A stretch of 64,000 nt of DNA from Pseudarthrobacter enclensis (GTDB taxonomy: Bacteria > Actinomycetota > Actinomycetes > Actinomycetales > Micrococcaceae), in NCBI RefSeq assembly GCF_030811655.1, contig NZ_JAUSRE010000003.1:186001-250000 (forward strand), read 5' to 3'. This document shows, piece by piece, positions 15,358 to 23,042 of this stretch. The notes beneath the pieces were generated by a model. That model was not told the DNA's origin, did not search any database, and was given only the letters and a program-made list of their open reading frames with translations. Positions within the stretch are counted from its first letter, which is position 1; every line of letters starts with the position of its first letter. The translations under genes were made by a program, and so were the position numbers.

Positions 15358-17102
15358 TACTGCAGTGCCTCCTCGTCTGCTGCGTGGGCCCATTCGGCGA
15401 AGGTCTGGCCTTCGGCGCGGTCGGCCACGAAACGCCGGACCACGCGCTCCACGTAGTCGGGCAGGTCGTCGACGTACACCTTCAGGCCGCGGACGGTGCG
15501 GCCCAGGCCTGCTTCCTCACGGTCGTTGTTGGCCAGGCCGCCGCCCAGGTGCACCTGGAAACCCGGGGAGGGATCGCCGTCGGGCGTTGGCAGCATCATG
15601 CCCTTGAGACCGATGTCCGCCGTCTGGATGCGGGCGCAGGAGTTGGGGCAGCCGTTGATGTGCAGCGACAGGGCTGCGGGCAGCTGGCCCGAGTCGGCGA
15701 GGTCGGCCAGGCGGCGCTCCAGCTCGGCCACGGCCGTGGCGGCGGTCATCTTGGTTTCGACGATGGCCAGCTTGCAGTACTCGATGCCGGTGCACGCGAT
15801 GGTGCCGCGGCGGAACACGGACGGTCGGGCGGACAGGCCCAGGGCGTCCAGCTCCGCGATGAGCGGCTCCACATGCTGCTTATCGACGTCCAGCACCACG
15901 ATCTTCTGGTGCGGGGTGGTGCGCAGCCGGTAGGAGCCGCGGGCCTCCAGGGTGTCGGCGAGCTTGACCAGGCCGGAGCCGGACAGGCGGCCGCCCAGCG
16001 GGGTGGCGCCGATGAAGAACTTGCCGTCCTTCTGTTCGTGCACGCCCACGTGGTCGCCCGGGGTGGCGGGCTTGGGCGCTGCCGGGCCGTCGGCCAGCTT
16101 GTAGCCCAGGTATTCGTCCTCAAGGACCTGGCGGAACTTCTCCGTGCCCCAGTCTGCCAGGAGGAACTTCAGGCGGGCCTTGGTGCGCATGCGGCGGTAG
16201 CCGTAGTCGCGGAAAATGCTGGTGACGCCCAGCCAGACGTCTGCGGCCTGGTCGGGCTGGACGAAGGCGCCAAGGCGCTTGCCCAGCATCGGGTTGGTGG
16301 ACAGCGCGCCGCCCACCCACAGGTCATAGCCTGCGCCGAGCTCCGGGTGGCGGACCCCCACCAGGGCGATGTCGTTGATCTCGTGGACCACGTCCTGGCT
16401 GGGGTGGCCGGTGATGGCGGTCTTGTACTTGCGCGGCAGGTTGGACACGATCGGGTTGCCGATGAACCGCTCCCCCAGCTCCGCGATGAGAGGGGTGGGG
16501 TCGATGATCTCGTCCTTGGCGATGCCCGCCACGGGCGAACCAAGGATCACGCGCGGGACGTCGCCGCAGGCTTCGGTGGTGGACAGGCCAACCGCTTCGA
16601 GCCGGCGCCAGATTTCGGGGACGTTCTCCACCTCGATCCAGTGCAGCTGGATGTTCTGGCGGTCGGTGACGTCGGCGGAGTCGCGGGCAAAGTCCACGGA
16701 GATCTGTCCGATGACGCGCAGCTGCTCGGTGGTGAGCGCGCCGCCGTCGATCCTGACCCGGAGCATGAAGTACTTGTCTTCAAGCTCGTGCGGTTCCAGC
16801 GTGGCGGTCTTACCGCCGTCGATCCCCTGCTTGCGCTGGGTGTAGAGGCCCCACCAGCGGAACCGGCCGTGCAGGTCCTGGCTGGGGATGGCGTCGAAGC
16901 CTTCCTTGGCGTAGATGGACTCGATACGCTCGCGGACGTTCAGGCCGTCGTCTTCCTGCTTCCAGGTTTCGTTGGCGTTCAGCGGCGTCTTGCCGTCCAC
17001 TTTCCACTGCCCGTGCGGCTTTGCGGCGGGGCGGGACGGGCGGGCGGGGCGCTTGGCGGCAGCGGAATCCGCCGACGCTCCGGCTAGAGCTGTATCAGTC
17101 AT
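15357..17102 (-). CDS. sir: Assimilatory sulfite reductase (ferredoxin), siroheme/[4Fe-4S]
   Basis: Six-electron reduction of sulfite to sulfide. The 581-residue protein has the two-repeat nitrite/sulfite reductase layout, with cluster and siroheme ligands IACTGIEYCKLAIVE (CX5C) and INGCPNSCARIQ (CX3C) near residues 426-475. Y87 in WWGLYTQ and C179 in TTEACGDVPR are 92 residues apart, the same spacing as the Tyr-Cys pair that is covalently linked in Mycobacterium tuberculosis SirA, favouring sulfite over nitrite reductase. First gene of the operon; the ATG lies six bases after a -10 box, so translation is probably leaderless. The genomic setting with cysHDN and cobA confirms the role. Confidence 0.93.
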   Translation of the reverse strand: MTDTALAGASADSAAAKRPARPSRPAAKPHGQWKVDGKTPLNANETWKQEDDGLNVRERIESIYAKEGFDAIPSQDLHGRFRWWGLYTQRKQGIDGGKTATLEPHELEDKYFMLRVRIDGGALTTEQLRVIGQISVDFARDSADVTDRQNIQLHWIEVENVPEIWRRLEAVGLSTTEACGDVPRVILGSPVAGIAKDEIIDPTPLIAELGERFIGNPIVSNLPRKYKTAITGHPSQDVVHEINDIALVGVRHPELGAGYDLWVGGALSTNPMLGKRLGAFVQPDQAADVWLGVTSIFRDYGYRRMRTKARLKFLLADWGTEKFRQVLEDEYLGYKLADGPAAPKPATPGDHVGVHEQKDGKFFIGATPLGGRLSGSGLVKLADTLEARGSYRLRTTPHQKIVVLDVDKQHVEPLIAELDALGLSARPSVFRRGTIACTGIEYCKLAIVETKMTAATAVAELERRLADLADSGQLPAALSLHINGCPNSCARIQTADIGLKGMMLPTPDGDPSPGFQVHLGGGLANNDREEAGLGRTVRGLKVYVDDLPDYVERVVRRFVADRAEGQTFAEWAHAADEEALQ

Positions 17103-17108
17103 GCATCG

Positions 17109-17138
17109 ACTGTAGGGCGGGGCCGAATACCGTCACAA
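17109..17138 (-). promoter_or_regulatory. Promoter of the sir-cysHDN operon, leaderless, with TGTGACG
   Basis: On the minus strand TTGTGA (17133-17138), an 18-base spacer, TACAGT (17109-17114) and six bases to the ATG. A TGTGACG motif (17131-17137) overlaps the -35 box, as expected for a regulator acting at the promoter. Confidence 0.65.
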
Positions 17139-17156
17139 AGGCCCGGAAACGCTAAG

Positions 17157-18014
17157 TCACCTAGGGAAATATTTCGTCACGAAACGCCGGACGGCCTTGA
17201 AGAACCCACCCTGCTGTGCATCGGCCGGAGCCTGGTTTTGGGGTGGGGAGGGCACCTCCGGAGCGGGCGCCACGGTCATCTGGTTCAGGGTGGCGACGGC
17301 GGCGTCGTACCTGTCCAGCGCAATCTCGGCGAGTACCGGGGACGGCAGCAGGGGTTCGGTGACGACGTCGGCACCCGCCTTGGCCAGCTGGTCGTGGAAG
17401 AAGCCCGGCGCCAGGAGGTACGAGGCAACCACCACGCGCCCGCCGACGTCGACCGCTCCGGCGGACTCCCCCGCACCGGCACCTCCGGCGAGCTCCTCGC
17501 GGAGCATGGCGACGGCGTCGGGCACGGACGGCTGGGCGGAGGCACCATAGGCTGCCACCATCCGGTTGGACCGGAGCTGCTGAAGCTGGCCCAGCAGCTC
17601 CTCGACACTGACGGCAGCGTTGGGATTGGACGAACCCGCGGCAGCCAGGACAATCACGTCGTTGTCCGTGGTGCCGGCCTCGCGCAGCCGCTGGTCCAGG
17701 AGTTTGGCAAGGCGCGGGTCGGGGCCGAGCGGCGCGGCGGCGGCACTGCCCGGCCGGCTCTTCACGGCTCGGGCGATATCCACCTTCACGTGGTAGCCCA
17801 CGCTCAGCAGGAGCGGAACAACGACGGCGGCCTCCCCCTCCGGCAGGCCTGCCACCACGTCCACCAGGTCAGGCTGCTGGACGTCAACATAGGCTTCGCG
17901 GACGTCAAGCCCGGGGCGCAGTTCCGCAATGGCGGCCCGCAGGGCGTTGACCTCGGCAGCTCCTTGTGTGTTCGACGTCCCATGGGCGCAGGCGATCATG
18001 ATGGGGCTGTTCAT
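17157..18014 (-). CDS. Sirohydrochlorin chelatase (CbiX/SirB-like)
   Basis: Probably inserts Fe2+ into sirohydrochlorin to give siroheme for sulfite reductase. 285 residues forming two related halves; the first has the metal and substrate histidines in IMIACAHGTS and LSVGYHVKVDIAR, the second shows VIVLAAAGSSNPNA and ASYLLAPGFFHDQL. A Pro/Ala-rich linker and basic tail close the protein. The start at 18014 (MNSPIMIACAHG) fits the fold; longer in-frame extensions overlap the divergent channel gene and are unlikely. No strong ribosome site is seen. Cobalt chelation for B12 is an alternative, but the neighbouring sir operon argues for siroheme. Confidence 0.85.
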   Translation of the reverse strand: MNSPIMIACAHGTSNTQGAAEVNALRAAIAELRPGLDVREAYVDVQQPDLVDVVAGLPEGEAAVVVPLLLSVGYHVKVDIARAVKSRPGSAAAAPLGPDPRLAKLLDQRLREAGTTDNDVIVLAAAGSSNPNAAVSVEELLGQLQQLRSNRMVAAYGASAQPSVPDAVAMLREELAGGAGAGESAGAVDVGGRVVVASYLLAPGFFHDQLAKAGADVVTEPLLPSPVLAEIALDRYDAAVATLNQMTVAPAPEVPSPPQNQAPADAQQGGFFKAVRRFVTKYFPR

Positions 18015-18075
18015 AGGGGCTAGCGTAACGTTGGAGCCGCCCTGTCCGCGCTCTTTGAAATACCCGGGACGCCCC

Positions 18076-18729
18076 ATGACATTCGCCTTTGACAACTCCC
18101 CGGTGTGGCTGGATCTGCTGGGCGTGTTCTTCTTTGCCGTCTCGGGCTCGCTGCTGGCGGCGCGGAAGCAGATCGACATCGTCGGATCCCTGCTCCTGGC
18201 ATCACTGGTGGGCCTGGGCGGCGGCGTGATCCGCGATGTCATCCTCGTCATCGTTCCGGCAGCCTTCACCAACCCCGCGTACCTGGCACCCCCGCTACTG
18301 GCCACGGTCCTGGTGTTCTTCCTGTTCTCCAGCGTCCAGCGGTACACGTCCCTGCTGATCCTCTTCGACGCCGCAGGCCTGGCCCTGTTCTGCATGACCG
18401 GCACGCTCAAGGCCCTGGCCACCGGACTGAACCCTGTGGCATCGGTGCTGCTGGGCGTGACCACGGCCGTGGGCGGCGGGCTGCTGCGCGACATCACGGC
18501 AAACGAGGTTCCGGAGCTGTTCAACCCAAAAGACATCTATGCGCTGCCGGCGTTCCTGGGTTCCTCCCTGACCGCGGTGCTGTGGGTCCTGGGCGTGTTC
18601 AACGTGCTGACCGCCGCGGGAATCGCCGCCGTGGTTTTCACGTTCCGGGTCCTGGCATGGCGCCGGTCCTGGCAGGCGCCCCTGGCCGTCCGGGGCTGGC
18701 ACCGGCGGGCCACCGATTCGGGGCTCTGA
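18076..18729 (+). CDS. UPF0126/TRIC-type membrane channel family protein
   Basis: Membrane protein of 217 residues with about seven helices and two internal repeats carrying the family signatures GLGGGVIRDV and AVGGGLLRDI. Prokaryotic TRIC relatives of this family form trimeric cation channels, so a role in K+ or other monovalent cation flux is plausible; others of the family have been linked to glycine transport, so the substrate is not settled. The start at 18076 (MTFAFDNSPVWLDLLG) opens the first repeat; no strong ribosome site precedes it. Divergent from the chelatase gene. Confidence 0.82.
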   Translation: MTFAFDNSPVWLDLLGVFFFAVSGSLLAARKQIDIVGSLLLASLVGLGGGVIRDVILVIVPAAFTNPAYLAPPLLATVLVFFLFSSVQRYTSLLILFDAAGLALFCMTGTLKALATGLNPVASVLLGVTTAVGGGLLRDITANEVPELFNPKDIYALPAFLGSSLTAVLWVLGVFNVLTAAGIAAVVFTFRVLAWRRSWQAPLAVRGWHRRATDSGL

Positions 18730-18769
18730 GAGTTATCCTGCCTGTCATTTTGGGGTGGTCCTGATTGGC

Positions 18770-18775
18770 TAGGAT
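18770..18775 (+). promoter_or_regulatory. -10 box before the SUKH-like gene
   Basis: TAGGAT ends six bases before the ATG at 18782; suggests a leaderless start. The -35 region is poor. Confidence 0.45.
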
Positions 18776-18781
18776 ATGAGC

Positions 18782-19210
18782 ATGACTGACATGTTCCTCG
18801 AGAAGTTCAAAGCGCTTGTTCCGAAGTATCTCGAGGATGAATGGCAGGAAGCGGACGGCCTGACCCCCGAGGAACTGGACAAGGCCCTTGCCGACCACCA
18901 GTTCCAGATCCCCCTGGTTTTGCGCGAGTTCTACCTGGCCCTGGGCGGCTGCGAGGACCTCATGGAGGCGTACCACTACTTCTGGGACCCCGAGGAGCTC
19001 GAAGTCGATGACGAGGGCATCCTCATGTTCCTCGAGGATGAAGAGGAACAGTTCACCTGGGGCTTCCGCGTAGGCGACCTCAGCGTCCCGGACCCCATCG
19101 TGTACCGCCGCAACAATGCCCGCGGCCAGTGGAAGTCAGAGGAAGGCACCTTCTCGGAGTTCGTCTTCGACATGTTCGAGTGGGCGTTCGAGGACGAAGA
19201 GGAAGAGTAG
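18782..19210 (+). CDS. SUKH/SMI1-KNR4-like acidic protein
   Basis: Small acidic soluble protein (142 aa) with features of the SUKH superfamily, whose bacterial members are often immunity proteins against contact-dependent or polymorphic toxins: LTPEELDKALADHQFQIPLV, LREFYLALGG (the conserved FY.L.GG turn), and FSEFVFDMFEWAF near the end. The C terminus is a run of Asp and Glu. The ATG at 18782 (MTDMFLEKFKAL) is preferred over one at 18776 since the leaderless -10 box fits it. No toxin with secretion features is next to it; the convergent gene at 19316 is nuclease-like. Family assignment is by pattern, so moderate. Confidence 0.7.
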   Translation: MTDMFLEKFKALVPKYLEDEWQEADGLTPEELDKALADHQFQIPLVLREFYLALGGCEDLMEAYHYFWDPEELEVDDEGILMFLEDEEEQFTWGFRVGDLSVPDPIVYRRNNARGQWKSEEGTFSEFVFDMFEWAFEDEEEE

Positions 19211-19221
19211 GCCTCGCCTAC

Positions 19222-19315
19222 CCGGAATGCGTCACTTTCAGGCCTGCTGATTCCCGCGCCCACTGAGTTTGCACGGGCGCCGGCCCAGCAGCAGTACGTA
19301 AGCTACGCATTCCGG
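19222..19315. repeat. 94-bp palindromic repeat element A
   Basis: Perfect 11-bp terminal inverted repeats CCGGAATGCGT and ACGCATTCCGG enclose further short complementary blocks (CTGCTG/CAGCAG, GCGCCC/GGGCGC). It ends exactly at the stop codon of the DUF559 gene; a related 93-bp element lies on the other side of that gene. Confidence 0.75.
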
Positions 19316-20167
19316 TCACGCCTCCGGCCGCACACCGGCAGGAACGTGTCCGCTTCGCCAGAGTTCCAGCACTGCCATCACCTCAGCCACCATGGACTCG
19401 GGCGCGTAAACAACATCGTCGTAGTAGTACCGCAGCACCAAGTAGCCGCCCAGAATGCTGCGGTTGTTGCGCCGTTGGTCCCGCTTGACGGATTTTGGCT
19501 CAAAATGGGTGGCGCCATCAGTCTCGACGACAATCAGGTCCTCCACCAGGAAGTCCACCTCACCAACCCCGGGTATCACCACATGCCGTTTAACCCGCAA
19601 TCCTGCACGAATGAAATGCGTGTTCGCGAGGACCTCCAGCAGTGAATCGGCCCGTGGAATAACCAGGTCGAGGGTGGAACGCACCGGCCCGTTGCGGCGG
19701 CCGCAGCATTTTGAATAGAGGAAGTCCAACGAGATACTGCCGCTTCCCACAGCTGATTGCACCATGACAAGAGCCTCGAATGCCGGCAGACAGTGCAGAG
19801 CATGGAGCAGGACATCTGCAAGGCCAACCACGGGGAGCCAACTGTGAGCGGGATGCTTTGGACGGCCGTGGTCGGTCAGGCCCGGCGTTTTGGCCGGGTG
19901 GCTGCGGCAAAGGTGTACTGACGTAGCCTCAGTGAGCGTCCAGAGTTGGTAGACCGGCGCCGCGGACAGGCATGTGAGCCAGCCGCCCGCCGCCAGGGCG
20001 GGAGTGAGAATGCCTCCCTCCGGCACTCCATAGATGCCCCGCCGGATTCTGGTGACCAGACCGAGCTCCACGGCCTGCCTCACCCCCGCGCGGCTGAAAC
20101 CTGCTTTCCTCAGGTCCCCGGACCGGGCCACTCCCCCGCGCCGCCGCAGGTAATCGGTGATGTCCAT
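19316..20167 (-). CDS. AbiEi-like antitoxin HTH domain plus DUF559 nuclease-fold domain protein
   Basis: 283-residue protein of unknown role. Residues 1-50 form a winged-helix domain like that of type IV antitoxin AbiEi (YLRRRGGVARSGDLRKAGFS, then RRGIYGVPEG). The C-terminal part from about residue 195 resembles DUF559/Vsr-type PD-(D/E)XK nuclease folds: GVGEVDFLVEDLIVVETDGA followed by DQRRNNRSILGGYLVLRYYY. This combination is common in high-GC actinobacteria and its function is not established. Start at 20167 (MDITDYLRRRGG) fits the domain start; an in-frame start at 20194 is possible. The gene is bracketed by palindromic repeats and looks horizontally mobile. Confidence 0.75.
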   Translation of the reverse strand: MDITDYLRRRGGVARSGDLRKAGFSRAGVRQAVELGLVTRIRRGIYGVPEGGILTPALAAGGWLTCLSAAPVYQLWTLTEATSVHLCRSHPAKTPGLTDHGRPKHPAHSWLPVVGLADVLLHALHCLPAFEALVMVQSAVGSGSISLDFLYSKCCGRRNGPVRSTLDLVIPRADSLLEVLANTHFIRAGLRVKRHVVIPGVGEVDFLVEDLIVVETDGATHFEPKSVKRDQRRNNRSILGGYLVLRYYYDDVVYAPESMVAEVMAVLELWRSGHVPAGVRPEA

Positions 20168-20244
20168 TCGTCGATGGTGGCCTGCTGAGCGCACAACCGC
20201 CGGTGGAGGGCGGTTGTATGTGGATACTTCGGCCTCGTCGCCAA

Positions 20245-20337
20245 CCGGAATGCGTTACTTATGCGCTTCTTCTGCGACCGGCAATCCGTAAGCAGGCGTG
20301 TTTGGGAATTCCGGCGCCCAAAAGTCACGCATTCCGA
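20245..20337. repeat. 93-bp palindromic repeat element B
   Basis: Begins CCGGAATGCGTTACTT and ends with the near complement AAAAGTCACGCATTCCGA. Related to element A at 19222-19315 in terminal motif (CCGGAATGCGTNACTT) and length, while the interiors differ. It lies 78 bases upstream of the DUF559 start. Confidence 0.75.
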
Positions 20338-20414
20338 ACGAGCCCCCATCGCATGCCCCACGACAGCCGCATGCCCAGCAGGAAAAGCCGATGACATCCC
20401 TGGTAAAAAGCGAC

Positions 20415-20444
20415 TTGCATATTGTGACAAAGCTGTCATAAGCT
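20415..20444 (+). promoter_or_regulatory. Orphan promoter with overlapping TGACA/TGTCA dyad
   Basis: TTGCAT (20415-20420), 18-base spacer, TAAGCT (20439-20444); the spacer holds TGACA-AAGC-TGTCA (20425-20438), an inverted repeat suited to a repressor. No plus-strand gene follows before the hairpin at 20493, so any product would be a short RNA of roughly 90 bases. The rest of this 440-base gene-free stretch holds element B and a hairpin. Confidence 0.35.
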
Positions 20445-20492
20445 ATTCACGGATCCGCTAAACGCCTCCGGCGGGTCTGATGCGAACGGAGA

Positions 20493-20540
20493 GATAGCCC
20501 CGGTTCACAGCAACTTCGGATGCTGGGAACCGGGGCTATC
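20493..20540. terminator. Hairpin downstream of polyprenyl synthase gene
   Basis: GATAGCCCCGGTTC and its perfect complement (14 bp) enclose a 20-base loop with an inner stem. It lies 70 bases after the stop of the minus-strand gene at 20611. Confidence 0.75.
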
Positions 20541-20610
20541 CCGTTAAAGCAGGAAGCCCGGCACCGGGTGGCAAACTCACACCAGCGGCACCGGGGCTCC
20601 TGCCTGAAAA

Positions 20611-21711
20611 TCAGCTGGCGCGGTCCACCACTGCCCGCGCGAAGTTGGACAAGGACTCCTTGACCACGCCATCGGGCAGCGGCGCCAGGGCGGCGATGGC
20701 CTCGTCGGCCCACTGCCGCGCCACTACCCAGGACTCGGCGGTGACCGGATGCTCGCGCAGGCCTGCGACGGCGGCAGCCAGGGCTTCGTCGGAGGACAGG
20801 TCGCCGTCGATGAGCGTCAAAAGGTCGACGGCGGACTGGTCGCCATCCTCGGCGGCCTTGCGCAGGAGCAGCACCGGCAGGGTGGGCACCCCTTCGCGGA
20901 GGTCCGTCCCCGGCGACTTGCCGGACTTGACCTTGACGCCGGTGACATCAATGACGTCGTCGGCGAGCTGGAACGCCACGCCCACCTTCTCCCCGTACTC
21001 CACCAGCACGTCCTCATAGGCGGCGTCGGCCCCGGAGAAGATGGCACCGAACTGTCCTGAGGCCGCCACCAGCGAGCCGGTCTTGTCAGCGATGACCGAC
21101 AGGTAGTGCGCCACCGGATCCTCGCCGGGGCGCGGGCCGACGGTCTCGTGCAGCTGGCCCAGGCAGAGCCGTTCGAAGGTGCGGGCCTGGATGCCGAGCG
21201 CGCGGCCGCCCAGCTCTGAGACCAGGATGGAGGCGCGGGCAAAGATCAGGTCACCGGTAAGGACAGCCACCGAGTTGCCCCACACCTCGTGCGCCGTGGG
21301 CGCTCCGCGGCGCAGCGGGGCGGAGTCCATGACGTCATCGTGGTAAAGGGTAGCCAGGTGGGTCAGTTCCACTACGACGGCGGCCTGCACCACGGCGGGC
21401 AGCGACGCGTCACCGAGGTGGGCGCAGAGCAGGGTCAGCAGCGGCCGGATACGCTTGCCCCCGGCTTCCACCAGATGGCGCGACGTTGCGTCAGCCAGGG
21501 GATCCGAGTTGGCGATGGCTTCGCGGAGTTTCTTCTCCACCTTGGCCAGGTTGGTGGTGATGGCCGGGCCCAGCTCGGCATCCCCCGCGATGGCCGCAAA
21601 GCCTGCCGGCAGCTGGAGTCCGGTGGCGATGGCCGTGGTGTTGAGGCTGGGTTCGGAGTCCGGCAGGCCGTGCCCGGCGTGCGTCCAGCTGTGGTCTGCG
21701 GATTTGGTCAC
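20611..21711 (-). CDS. Polyprenyl diphosphate synthase for the menaquinone side chain
   Basis: Extends isoprenyl diphosphates for the menaquinone tail. 366 residues, trans-prenyltransferase fold, with first Asp-rich motif LYHDDVMDSAPLRRG (DDXXD, Mg2+ binding), Lys/Arg motif VEAGGKRIRPLL, and second Asp-rich motif FQLADDVIDVTG. Chain length cannot be read reliably; Arthrobacter menaquinones often have eight or nine isoprene units. The start is GTG at 21711, overlapping the menJ stop as GTGA, so it is the last gene of the unit menG-menJ-this gene. A hairpin follows. The first 35 residues are a low-complexity extension. Confidence 0.88.
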   Translation of the reverse strand: MTKSADHSWTHAGHGLPDSEPSLNTTAIATGLQLPAGFAAIAGDAELGPAITTNLAKVEKKLREAIANSDPLADATSRHLVEAGGKRIRPLLTLLCAHLGDASLPAVVQAAVVVELTHLATLYHDDVMDSAPLRRGAPTAHEVWGNSVAVLTGDLIFARASILVSELGGRALGIQARTFERLCLGQLHETVGPRPGEDPVAHYLSVIADKTGSLVAASGQFGAIFSGADAAYEDVLVEYGEKVGVAFQLADDVIDVTGVKVKSGKSPGTDLREGVPTLPVLLLRKAAEDGDQSAVDLLTLIDGDLSSDEALAAAVAGLREHPVTAESWVVARQWADEAIAALAPLPDGVVKESLSNFARAVVDRAS

Positions 21712-23039
21712 GGGTTAACCCTAACTTTTTGTTGCGGATACCGCTGGTTCGGAGCTGGCGGGGTATTGGATGTGGCTGGAACCAGCGCTTCCAGGACGCG
21801 GATCACCCGGTCCTCGAAGCCCTTCGCGGCGGGGTCCGTGAGATTGGCGAGGAGCCGGACCACGAACCTCATCAGCACCGGAATCGGCATGCCGGTCCGG
21901 AGGGCCAGTTTCATGACGGCGGGCTTCCCGATCAGCGCGGCGAAGGCCCGGCCCAGGGTGAAGTGCGATCCCCACTGGCCCCGCACGTAGTCCGCGTACC
22001 TCGACAGGTGCGCGTCGGCGTCGTACGCCCCGCCCGAGGCAGCCAAGCGCGAGGAGGCGTCGATGATGAATTCCGCGGCGAAGCGCGCCGATTCCATGGC
22101 GTAGGAGATGCCCTCGCCGTTGAACGGGGAGACCATGCCGCCGGCGTCGCCGAGCAGGAGCAGGCCGGGCGAGTAGTGCGGGGTGCGGTTGAAGCCCATG
22201 GGCAGGGCCGCGCCGCGGATCTCGCCCACCTGGTTCTCCGGCGTGAAGCCCCACTCGGCGGGCATCCCGGCGGTCCACTCGCGCAGGACCTGTTTGTAGT
22301 CGAGCTTGCCGAATTCCTTGGAGGAGTTCAGGATGCCCAGGCCCACGTTGGAGGTGCCGTCGCCCACGCCGAACACCCAGCCGTAGCCGGGCAGCAGCTT
22401 CCCGTCGCGGCCGGGAAGCTCCAGCCAGCCTTCCATCCAGTCGTCATCGGTCCGCGGCGAGGTGAAGTAGGTGCGGACGGCGACGCCGAGGGGGCGGTCG
22501 TCACGCTTCTGGATCCCAAGGGACACGGCGGTGCGGGTGGAGTTGCCGTCGGCAGCGAGGACGACGTCGGCAGGAAACTCGCGCGTCTCCCCCGTCTTGC
22601 GTCCGGACCCGTCAAGGAGCGCTGCGCGGACCCCGGTGACGCGGCCGGCGTCGTTCCGGAGGGCATCGGTGACGCTGTGCCGCTCGAGGATGGTGGCGCC
22701 GGCAGCCTCAGCGTGCCGCGCCAGTTCCTCGTCAAAGCCCAGCCGGGTCCGGATGAGCCCGTACTGCGGAAAATCGGACACCTCGGGCCAGGGCAGCTCG
22801 ATGGTGCGGCCGCCGGCGATCAGGCGCAGGCCCTTGTTCCGCCGCCAGCCGTCGTTCTCGGGGTGCGGCAGGCCCAGCTTCTGGATCTCGCGGACGGCGC
22901 GCGGGGTCAGCCCGTCGCCGCACACCTTCTCGCGCGGAAACGAGGTCTTCTCCAGGACCGTGACGTCGATGCCGGCCTTGGCCAGGTAGTACGCGGCGGT
23001 GGATCCGGCCGGCCCCGCGCCGACAATCAGTACCTTCAC
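21708..23039 (-). CDS. menJ: Geranylgeranyl reductase family flavoprotein, probable menaquinone reductase MenJ
   Basis: FAD protein of 443 residues that probably reduces one double bond of the menaquinone side chain. Start MKVLIVGAGPAGSTAAYYLA is a Rossmann FAD site with the C-terminal GG-reductase features: VCGDGLTPRAVREI, LAADGNSTRTA, and LLLLGDAGGMVSPFNGEGIS. Placement between menG and a polyprenyl synthase gene supports the MenJ role described for actinobacteria over archaeal lipid or chlorophyll metabolism. It starts three bases after menG ends and overlaps the next gene. Confidence 0.85.
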   Translation of the reverse strand: MKVLIVGAGPAGSTAAYYLAKAGIDVTVLEKTSFPREKVCGDGLTPRAVREIQKLGLPHPENDGWRRNKGLRLIAGGRTIELPWPEVSDFPQYGLIRTRLGFDEELARHAEAAGATILERHSVTDALRNDAGRVTGVRAALLDGSGRKTGETREFPADVVLAADGNSTRTAVSLGIQKRDDRPLGVAVRTYFTSPRTDDDWMEGWLELPGRDGKLLPGYGWVFGVGDGTSNVGLGILNSSKEFGKLDYKQVLREWTAGMPAEWGFTPENQVGEIRGAALPMGFNRTPHYSPGLLLLGDAGGMVSPFNGEGISYAMESARFAAEFIIDASSRLAASGGAYDADAHLSRYADYVRGQWGSHFTLGRAFAALIGKPAVMKLALRTGMPIPVLMRFVVRLLANLTDPAAKGFEDRVIRVLEALVPATSNTPPAPNQRYPQQKVRVNP

Positions 23040-23042
23040 AGG

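Noticed and set aside
7472..17102. Riboswitch leader for the sulfur genes (SAM type)
   Set aside because: sir, cobA and ssuA appear leaderless, leaving no room for an aptamer.
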